Shown here: positions 55,542 to 62,144 of the stretch, piece by piece
How positions within the stretch are numbered: the first letter of the stretch is position 1
Layout of the letters: every line of letters begins with the position of its first letter
NCBI GenBank assembly: GCA_022448425.1
Contig: JAKVCY010000007.1
Span: 1-62,144 of the forward strand
Length of the DNA stretch: 62,144 bases
Direction: 5' to 3'
Source of the DNA: Thalassotalea sp.
GTDB lineage: Bacteria > Pseudomonadota > Gammaproteobacteria > Enterobacterales > Alteromonadaceae
Notes under the pieces: model-generated
What the model was told of the DNA's origin: nothing
What the model saw: the letters and a program-made list of their open reading frames with translations, nothing else
Databases searched by the model: none
Made by a program: the position numbers and the translations under genes

Positions 55542-57122
55542 ATGGACTCTCAAGTAATGGAAAATGCAAAGAGTAATTCTAGGATGATTTATCATCTGTT
55601 ATTTTTGTTTCTGTTAATTGTTTGGTTTGGTGTGTATTTTGATGTACTCGCCAATATGGTGTCGGTCTGGAATGGCTCAGAAACATATAGCTATTGTTAC
55701 TTAATCCTGCCCGTTGTTTTGTATCTGCTGTATGAGAAAAGAGAAGCGCTATTACACCAAGTGCTTTATCAAACCTCCAGCATATTTATAGTCATACTAC
55801 TCATTGGGCAAGTTGGCTTTTTGCTCGCTAGCCTTGTTGGTGTAGGTATTCTTACTCACTTTGCTGCTTATGGTTCACTCATTTGTTTGATTGCCATTGT
55901 TTATGGTTGGCAGTTTTTAAAGTTTGTAGCATTTCCATTGTTTTTCTTGGTATTCAGCATTCCTATGGGGGAAGAACTAGTACCTACGCTGCAAGAAGTC
56001 ACTGCCGATATTAGCATGGTACTCGTGCGTATGGCTGATATCCCCGTGTATCGCGAAGGCTTATATATATACATTCCTAACGGTGCGTTTGAAGTTGCTG
56101 AAGCTTGCTCAGGTATTCGTTTTCTTATCGCCACGATTGTTATGGGCGTGCTCTATGCATATGTATTTTATGCAATGCTTTGGAAGCGCTTGGTGTTTAT
56201 CGGTATTAGTATCTTGGTACCTATTATTGCCAATGGGATTCGAGCTTTTGGCATAGTGTATGTTGGCTATGTAACCGACATGGAACATGCTGTTGGCGCC
56301 GACCACCTAGTGTACGGCTGGGTATTCTTCGCAATTGTAATGGTATTGCTAATTTTTATCGGTAACTTATGGCAAGACTCCCCATCGCAAGTGAAAGGTC
56401 AACAGGTCAAGAATCAGCAATTAGGGAAAGACGAATCACAAACATCGAGTGACACCGATAAACTTGCTGTGAACATCTCTTCTACTATAAGTGAAGCTAA
56501 AACAGGAATGAGTTCCTCGGGCTATGCTATCGCTTTAATTAGCTTACTCGTGCTAGTTTCAAAGCCTGCATACTTACAATTTGTCGTACAGAGCAAAAAT
56601 TTAGTTAGAAGCAAGCCACCACTGGTTACTTATCTGAGTACGCTGAAGCAAAAATTAGACTCACCTTGGCGGCCCCAATTTGATAATGCCGATGCACAGT
56701 ATCATACAAATTTCGATTACAACGATGACAGCATCGCCATTTATGCTGCATATTTTGAAGAAGATAGAGAGCATAAAGAATTAATTAGTTGGGCTAATCG
56801 TTTGTTCGATATTGATAAGTTCTCTATTGAAAATAGTCAACGTATCTACCCAACCACTCAAAACAAAGCTACCGAAGCAACGGTATTGCACATTGTTGAT
56901 ATGGGTGGATTAAAGAAGCGCGTACTTTATTGGTATCAGGTTGCCGATACCGCCTCGAGTAACAAAATTCGTGTCAAGAAGGCACAGCTTATCGAAAAAC
57001 TAGCGGGCCGTTCTGGCGGTGGTTATTTACTTGCCTTGGAACTGCCGAACGGTATTGATGATGAAGAAGAAATTAATCAGCTAATTAAATATCTTCAGGT
57101 TAGTTTCACGGAGAATAACTGA
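55542..57122 (+). CDS. xrtA: Exosortase A fused to EpsI domain
   Basis: 526 residues. About eight membrane helices (20-280) carry the exosortase triad: C189 in EACSGIRFL, R234 in NGIRAFG, and H255 in GADHLVYGW. After a hydrophilic linker and a further helix, residues about 330-526 form an EpsI-type periplasmic domain (RPPQFDNA-like start, WYQVADT, LALEL). Exosortases are transpeptidase-like membrane proteases that process PEP-CTERM proteins, linking them to export of the polysaccharide. No PEP-CTERM substrate lies in the window. Confidence 0.94.
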   Translation: MDSQVMENAKSNSRMIYHLLFLFLLIVWFGVYFDVLANMVSVWNGSETYSYCYLILPVVLYLLYEKREALLHQVLYQTSSIFIVILLIGQVGFLLASLVGVGILTHFAAYGSLICLIAIVYGWQFLKFVAFPLFFLVFSIPMGEELVPTLQEVTADISMVLVRMADIPVYREGLYIYIPNGAFEVAEACSGIRFLIATIVMGVLYAYVFYAMLWKRLVFIGISILVPIIANGIRAFGIVYVGYVTDMEHAVGADHLVYGWVFFAIVMVLLIFIGNLWQDSPSQVKGQQVKNQQLGKDESQTSSDTDKLAVNISSTISEAKTGMSSSGYAIALISLLVLVSKPAYLQFVVQSKNLVRSKPPLVTYLSTLKQKLDSPWRPQFDNADAQYHTNFDYNDDSIAIYAAYFEEDREHKELISWANRLFDIDKFSIENSQRIYPTTQNKATEATVLHIVDMGGLKKRVLYWYQVADTASSNKIRVKKAQLIEKLAGRSGGGYLLALELPNGIDDEEEINQLIKYLQVSFTENN

Positions 57123-57132
57123 GAACCACCGA

Positions 57133-58260
57133 GTGAGTTTATTAGTGGGGCAAAAGAAAGTAATCGCGCATCTAATCTATCGGTTTGATATAGGGGGACT
57201 AGAGCGCGTGATGGTGAATTGCATCAATGCCATGCCTGAATGTGATCACGTGATCATAGCGCTAACTGAGGCGTCGGACTTTGCACATCACCTTAATCAA
57301 GAAACACCAGTTTACGCACTTAATAAGTCTCAAGGCAAAGACTTAGGCAGCCATTGGCGATTACTGGGTTTATTACGCAAGGTTAAGCCGAATGTTTTAC
57401 ACACTTATAATTTAGCGGCAATTGAATATCACCCGATAGCTTATTTAGCAGGTGTAAAAGGGCATATCCATGCTGAGCATGGTCGAGAGGTTTCTGACCC
57501 ACTAGGTCTGAATACGAAGCATAATTTTTTACGCCGACTAATGTCGCCATTTATTGATCACTACGTCGCAGTATCTACTGATCTTCAACATTGGTTAACG
57601 GATGTGGTTGAGATATTACCTAAAAAAGTAACCTTGATTCGAAATGGAATTGATACTTCAAGGTTTTCGCCTAGTTATAATGAAGATAATGAGAAGCTAG
57701 GTACCGTTAAGTCAAGCACCGTTAATTTCATCCATGTTGCTCGGCTTAACCCGGTTAAAGACCAACAAAACTTAATTAACGCATTTGCACAACTTTCGCA
57801 TCAGTACCGCAATATTCATCTTACTGTTGTAGGTGATGGTGAGTTAATGGATATGTTAACTGAACTGAGCACTAGCTTAGGTATAGCTGAGAAGGTAACT
57901 TTTACTGGCGCAAGAGACGATATCGCAAACTTGCTGAACGCTGCTGATGTATTCGTTTTGTCTTCTATTGCTGAGGGAATTCCGATGACCGTGTTGGAAG
58001 CGATGGCTTCAGGTTTGCCGGTGATCAGTACCAATGTCGGAGGTTTATCTGAGCTCATTACTGAAAATCAAACGGGCAAGCTCGTTCCTGCAGAGCAAAG
58101 TCAAGCACTTGCCAGTGCTATGGGTGACTATGTGAAATATCCAGAAAACATTACTCTTCATGGTAAAAATGCACAGCACTTTATTATTGATAATTTCTCT
58201 GAACAAAGCATGATAAAAGCTTATCAACAACTCTATTCTTCATCTTTAGGGCTTAATTAG
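57133..58260 (+). CDS. XrtA-associated glycosyltransferase (TIGR03088-like)
   Basis: 375 residues from GTG at 57133, 10 bases after xrtA. GT4 fold: N-terminal AHLIYRFDIGGLERVMVNCI (about 12-31), the HAEHGREVSDP segment (about 112-122) and C-terminal SSIAEGIPMTVLEAMASGLPVI (about 277-298) with the paired glutamates. It adds a sugar to the growing lipid-linked unit; donor and acceptor are unknown. One base separates its stop from the amidotransferase start. Confidence 0.9.
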   Translation: MSLLVGQKKVIAHLIYRFDIGGLERVMVNCINAMPECDHVIIALTEASDFAHHLNQETPVYALNKSQGKDLGSHWRLLGLLRKVKPNVLHTYNLAAIEYHPIAYLAGVKGHIHAEHGREVSDPLGLNTKHNFLRRLMSPFIDHYVAVSTDLQHWLTDVVEILPKKVTLIRNGIDTSRFSPSYNEDNEKLGTVKSSTVNFIHVARLNPVKDQQNLINAFAQLSHQYRNIHLTVVGDGELMDMLTELSTSLGIAEKVTFTGARDDIANLLNAADVFVLSSIAEGIPMTVLEAMASGLPVISTNVGGLSELITENQTGKLVPAEQSQALASAMGDYVKYPENITLHGKNAQHFIIDNFSEQSMIKAYQQLYSSSLGLN

Positions 58261-58261
58261 T

Positions 58262-60199
58262 ATGTGCGGTATTAGTGGACACTTTAGCTTTGATGCGTCT
58301 TTCGAAATAGACGAAGCGTTGCTTAAAAAGATGAATAACGCGCAATCTCACCGGGGACCTGACGACCAAGGTTATCATATCGGTGCAGGTGTTGGTTTAG
58401 GTCATCGTAGGCTGTCGATCATTGATCTATCTGGTGGACATCAGCCCATTTATAACCAAGATGGCAGTGTAGCGATTGTCTTCAATGGAGAGATTTTCAA
58501 CCATCATGAAATTGCTGATGAGTTAAAAGCCAAAGGCTATTTATTTAAGACACACAGTGATACCGAAACCATTGTACATGCATGGGACGAATGGGGCGTT
58601 GATTGTGTGCATCACTTGCGTGGTATGTTTGCGTTTATTATTTGGGACAACAATAAAAAAGAGCTATTTGTTGCTCGTGATCGACTGGGCATTAAACCTC
58701 TGCATTACAGCCTTCTGCTGGATAATACGGTGGTTTTTGGCTCGGAACTTAAAGTGCTTCGTCAACATCCACTGTGCCCCAAAAATCTAAGTCATGAAGC
58801 GATAGAGGACTATCTGACTTTTGGTTATGTACCCGATCCTAAAACCATTTTTAATGACGTTTTTAAACTAGAATCTGGACATTATCTACACCTCAAACAA
58901 GGTGATAATAATCACACGATTAAGCCTGTGCAATATTGGGATTTACCTTGGCAAAATGCACCAGAGTTGTCTATACAAGATCTCGAAAATGAGCTTATAG
59001 ATAAGCTAAAGCATGTGGTTAATATTCGCATGGAAGCTGAAGTGCCTTTGGGCTCGTTTTTATCTGGTGGCGTAGACTCGGGCGCGATAGTCGCGATGAT
59101 GTCGCAGATTAATCAGGCGCAAAATAAAGATGCTGTTACGACATGTTCAATTGGTTTTGACGTACCTGACTTTAATGAAACCGAATTCGCCAAATTAGTA
59201 GCTGACCGCTATCAAACCGATCATCATGTAGAAACTGTTAATCATGAAGATTTTGATTTAATCGACAAACTTACCGATCTTTACGATGAGCCCTATTCTG
59301 ATAGCTCGGCATTACCGACATATCGCGTATGTGAACTAGCGCGCAAGCACGTTACGGTTGCGTTATCGGGTGATGGTGGCGATGAGCTATTTGCCGGATA
59401 TCGCCGCTATAAGTTGCATCTTGCCGAGCAAAAAGTGCGGGATAAAATTCCCGAGCTAATTCGCAAACCTATTTTCGGTGTCTTAGGTAAGCTTTACCCC
59501 AAATTAGATTGGGCACCACAATACTTGCGAGCGAAAACAACGTTTCAATCACTCGCCATGAGTAGCAGCCAAGCGTACCTCAATAGTATGAGTAAGCTTA
59601 GAAGTGATGAAAGAAAGCAGCTGTACTCAGACAGTTTTAAATCGCGACTTAACGGATATAGTTCCGAGCAAGTATTTGAGCGTTACTTAGCGGGCAAACA
59701 CTTTGACGACAAGTTAAAAGAAGCTCAGTACCTTGACTATAAAACATGGGTGCCTGGCGATATTCATACAAAAGTAGACCGCGCAAGTATGGCACACGGA
59801 TTAGAAGTACGCGTTCCAATTTTTGATCATTTGTTTGTTGAATGGGCATTTCGTGCGCCATCTTCTGAAAATTTAAAGCAAGGCGAAGGTAAAGTTATCT
59901 TCAAAAAGCTACTCGAACCACACGTGCCGAATGACAACCTATACCGCAAGAAAATGGGTTTTAGTATTCCATTAGCACAGTGGCTTAGAGGCCCATTAAA
60001 AGAAAAAATGCAGCACTTACTGGCATCTACAGCCATTGCCGATACACAAATTTTTGCGATGGATAAATTAACAAATATGGTCAATGAGCACCTTTCTGGT
60101 AAATCTGATCACAGTGCAGCGCTGTGGACCTTGATGATGCTTGGTCAGTTTATTGAAAAAGAGCAGTTACATAGCGCAAAAGAAGAGTGTGTAGCGTGA
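58262..60199 (+). CDS. XrtA-associated asparagine-synthase-like amidotransferase
   Basis: 645 residues. Class II glutaminase domain with the N-terminal nucleophile C2 (MCGISGHF), RGPDDQG and FNGEIFNH, followed by an asparagine synthase domain with the ATP pyrophosphatase loop SFLSGGVDSGAIVAMM (about 260-275) and LSGDGGDELFAGYRRY. In exosortase loci such proteins (TIGR03108) probably add an amide to a sugar acid or amino acid of the glycan; the substrate is unproven. Confidence 0.9.
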   Translation: MCGISGHFSFDASFEIDEALLKKMNNAQSHRGPDDQGYHIGAGVGLGHRRLSIIDLSGGHQPIYNQDGSVAIVFNGEIFNHHEIADELKAKGYLFKTHSDTETIVHAWDEWGVDCVHHLRGMFAFIIWDNNKKELFVARDRLGIKPLHYSLLLDNTVVFGSELKVLRQHPLCPKNLSHEAIEDYLTFGYVPDPKTIFNDVFKLESGHYLHLKQGDNNHTIKPVQYWDLPWQNAPELSIQDLENELIDKLKHVVNIRMEAEVPLGSFLSGGVDSGAIVAMMSQINQAQNKDAVTTCSIGFDVPDFNETEFAKLVADRYQTDHHVETVNHEDFDLIDKLTDLYDEPYSDSSALPTYRVCELARKHVTVALSGDGGDELFAGYRRYKLHLAEQKVRDKIPELIRKPIFGVLGKLYPKLDWAPQYLRAKTTFQSLAMSSSQAYLNSMSKLRSDERKQLYSDSFKSRLNGYSSEQVFERYLAGKHFDDKLKEAQYLDYKTWVPGDIHTKVDRASMAHGLEVRVPIFDHLFVEWAFRAPSSENLKQGEGKVIFKKLLEPHVPNDNLYRKKMGFSIPLAQWLRGPLKEKMQHLLASTAIADTQIFAMDKLTNMVNEHLSGKSDHSAALWTLMMLGQFIEKEQLHSAKEECVA

Positions 60200-61374
60200 A
60201 ATTATTAACGATTTCTAGTTTATATCCGAATAATAAAGACCCTAAACATGGGGTGTTTGTGGAAACTCGATTAAAGCATCTCGTAAAGCACTATCCTGAT
60301 GTAAATCCTGTTGTTATTGCACCGGTCCCTTGGTTCCCTTTCTCTCACAAAATTTTTGGAGAGTACAGTCGTTATGCGGGAGTTGAATATCAAGAAGAAC
60401 GAAACGGAATTCAGGTGTTTCATCCTAAATATTTGGTGCTACCTAAGATAGGGATGTATTTAACCCCAAAATTTATGGCGTGGAGTTTATCGCGCTGTAT
60501 TAAAAGATTAAAAAAGGCGGGTTACGAATTCGATCTTATTGATGGTCATTACTTTTATCCTGACGGTGTAGCGATTAGCAAAGTGGCAGAGCAATTTAAT
60601 TTACCTTTTACCTGCACAGCTAGAGGCACAGATATCAACTTGATACCTGAGTACCCTAAAGCAAGAGCAATGATTCAAAAGGTATTTAGGACAGCTGGCC
60701 ATATGATGGCGGTTTGCCAAGCACTATCGAATGAAATGATTAACTTAGGTGCTGAAAAGTCTAAGGTGACGACACTTAGAAATGGCGTCGATTTAGCACT
60801 TTTTCAAGCTTCTACTAATGAGCAGCAGTTAAGTCTCAAGTCAAGCCTTAATATAACGAAACCTCTGATCATCTCTGTTGGTTGGTTAATCGAAAGGAAA
60901 GGGCATTATTTAGTAATAGAGGCGATGAAATCTATCCCAAATGCAACCTTGGTGATTGCTGGCGATGGCCCGGATTTATCTAAACTGAGAGCGTTATCAA
61001 AAAGCACTGGTGTAGACGATCGAGTAAAGTTCCTAGGCGCATTATCACAGCCTGAACTAAATAAATGGTTCCAAGCAGCGGATGTTTCTGTATTAGCATC
61101 GAGTAGGGAAGGTTGGGCAAACGTTCTATTGGAGTCTATGGCGTCAGGCACACCTGTAGTTGCAACTAAAGTTTGGGGTACACCTGAAGTTGTGCAAAAT
61201 GATACGGCTGGCGTCTTAGTTGAACGAAGCAGCGATGATATTGCGCAAGGTATTAAGGCAGTATTGAATCAAGATGTTGATCGCAAAGCTGTAAGACAAT
61301 ATGCAGAACAGTTTGATTGGCAGCATACCTCGGATGGTCAAATACAGATATTCAATAAGGTTAGTTTTGAATAG
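60196..61374 (+). CDS. Glycosyltransferase family 4 protein
   Basis: 392 residues from GTG at 60196, which overlaps the preceding stop (GTGA); three upstream codons in the frame are not needed. N-terminal LLTISSLYPNNKDPKHGVFVE (split near 3-23), a central CTARGTDINLIPEYP and C-terminal SSREGWANVLLESMASGTPVVA (about 306-327) with E-x7-E geometry. It probably adds another sugar to the same glycan. Confidence 0.9.
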   Translation: MKLLTISSLYPNNKDPKHGVFVETRLKHLVKHYPDVNPVVIAPVPWFPFSHKIFGEYSRYAGVEYQEERNGIQVFHPKYLVLPKIGMYLTPKFMAWSLSRCIKRLKKAGYEFDLIDGHYFYPDGVAISKVAEQFNLPFTCTARGTDINLIPEYPKARAMIQKVFRTAGHMMAVCQALSNEMINLGAEKSKVTTLRNGVDLALFQASTNEQQLSLKSSLNITKPLIISVGWLIERKGHYLVIEAMKSIPNATLVIAGDGPDLSKLRALSKSTGVDDRVKFLGALSQPELNKWFQAADVSVLASSREGWANVLLESMASGTPVVATKVWGTPEVVQNDTAGVLVERSSDDIAQGIKAVLNQDVDRKAVRQYAEQFDWQHTSDGQIQIFNKVSFE

Positions 61375-62144
61375 GGTCAGTCATAAGCAGCTAGTTTCCA
61401 TCCAAGTGCTTAGAGCCATTGCTGCACTTTCGGTTGTAATTGGACACATTATTGGGAAAGTTAAACACGAATATTCAGAAGTACCAGATATCTACCTTTC
61501 TTTTTGGCAAATTAGCGCATTTGGTGTTGATATATTTTTCATAATAAGTGGTGTTGTAATGGTGCTTGTTTCTCAGACAGATTCGCACGATATAGTCCAA
61601 ATAAAGCGATTTTTAAAACATCGGCTATTTAGGATATATCCTGTGTACTGGGTGGCTATTACTTGTTATCTTGCTATGAAATTGACTCAGGTGGGAGGGC
61701 TTAGCGGCATAGATTTGGAACACATTACTTTTTCATATTTACTGCTTCCAACTCAAACTAGTTCGGGTGGTTACTACCCAATTTTAGGGGTTGGCTGGAC
61801 ACTAGTCTTCGAAGTTTTTTTCTATGTATGTTACGCATTTACAATGCTTGTTGCACTCAAATATCGTATTGCAGTGTTTTTGCTTTTGTTTGTGCCTTTA
61901 ATGCTTATTGGGCTGTCGTCAGGTACAAGTAATGCTTTTGTTAACATGTACTTTTCTCCCTTATTATTAGAGTTTATGGCGGGAATGCTCATTGGGTTTA
62001 TTATAAAACGTGGGCATACAATACCAGGGTATCTGGCAAGTATTATTCTTGTTTCTTCATTGGTTATGCTTTCGGCTACTATGGCTTTATCAGCCCCTTA
62101 CGTTAGTTTTGAGAATCTAAATCAATGGAGAGTCATTTTTTGGG
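61367..62144 (+). CDS. Acyltransferase family 3 protein, truncated by window end
   Basis: An open frame runs from a TTG at 61367 (AAGG about 7 bases upstream) past the end of the window, at least 259 codons. It overlaps the preceding gene by 8 bases; a GTG at 61406 is an alternative start. The N-terminus reads SIQVLRAIAALSVVIGH, then FGVDIFFIISGVVM, RLFRIYPVYWV and GWTLVFEVFFYV, the signature of membrane O-acyltransferases (Acyl_transf_3, OatA/ExoZ-like). It likely acetylates or acylates the glycan made by this locus. Confidence 0.85.
   Translation, partial: MNRVSHKQLVSIQVLRAIAALSVVIGHIIGKVKHEYSEVPDIYLSFWQISAFGVDIFFIISGVVMVLVSQTDSHDIVQIKRFLKHRLFRIYPVYWVAITCYLAMKLTQVGGLSGIDLEHITFSYLLLPTQTSSGGYYPILGVGWTLVFEVFFYVCYAFTMLVALKYRIAVFLLLFVPLMLIGLSSGTSNAFVNMYFSPLLLEFMAGMLIGFIIKRGHTIPGYLASIILVSSLVMLSATMALSAPYVSFENLNQWRVIFW

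Noticed and set aside
42510..62144. PEP-CTERM substrate among the proteins of the locus
   Set aside because: No protein here ends with a PEP motif, a hydrophobic helix and a basic tail. The hydrophobic C-terminal segment of the Wzz-like protein lacks the motif and is a membrane anchor.

Overview
The window looks like chromosome of a marine gammaproteobacterium of the order Alteromonadales, probably Colwelliaceae (Colwellia/Thalassotalea-like). This is inferred from low-to-medium G+C, from gene orders such as greB/tex, radC-rpmB-rpmG-mutM-coaD, kbl-tdh, glpE-glpG and ubiC-ubiA, and from an exosortase (XrtA) polysaccharide locus next to plsB. No rRNA, tRNA, CRISPR array, prophage or intact transposase was seen.

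Layout. 1-4.6 kb: greB, a NYN-domain nuclease-like gene, tex and a periplasmic binding protein. A 193-bp MITE-like element with an 8-bp target duplication sits just upstream of greB. 4.6-19.8 kb: an acetate/carboxylate module made of a DcaP-like porin, acs, a DksA-like zinc-finger protein, a DUF465 protein, a DnaQ-like exonuclease, a CBS/DUF294 nucleotidyltransferase-like protein, the DUF4212 plus ActP-like symporter pair, a small membrane protein, and the CrbS/CrbR-type two-component system. A shared 19-bp dyad motif lies upstream of acs (two copies), the symporter operon and crbR, so it is a good candidate CrbR box. An 864-bp cassette with IS-like terminal repeats, carrying a secreted-protein gene and no transposase, is inserted upstream of acs. 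19.9-28.4 kb: pepD, slmA, coaBC, radC, pilZ, a plasmid-like ParA/ribbon-helix-helix pair, rpmB, rpmG, a small anchored protein, mutM and coaD. 28.5-34 kb: a SnoaL-like gene divergent from a TetR regulator with palindromic operators between them, then LPS inner-core genes (kdkA, a GT9 heptosyltransferase, waaA) and a secreted hydrolase-like protein. 34.3-42.4 kb: kbl-tdh, glpE-glpG, a FliL-like gene, ubiC-ubiA and plsB.

42.5 kb to the end: a large XrtA/PEP-CTERM-type exopolysaccharide locus in two divergent operons. The minus-strand operon encodes the export and chain-length machinery (Wza-like lipoprotein, Wzz-like protein, tyrosine autokinase, outer-membrane beta-barrel protein, AAA ATPase). 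The plus-strand operon encodes the initiating sugar transferase, a deacetylase, a FemAB-like protein, glycosyltransferases, exosortase A fused to EpsI, an asparagine-synthase-like amidotransferase and a truncated acyltransferase at the window edge. A three-gene set for making an activated heptose (HddA-like kinase, GmhA-like isomerase, HddC-like nucleotidyltransferase) lies inside this operon between a glycosyltransferase and the exosortase, suggesting a heptose-containing glycan. No PEP-CTERM substrate protein was found in the window.

The points most worth following up are the shared CrbR-box motif, the transposase-free cassette with a one-base frame slip in its cargo gene, the chromosomal ParA/RHH pair next to pilZ, and the heptose set inside the exosortase locus.
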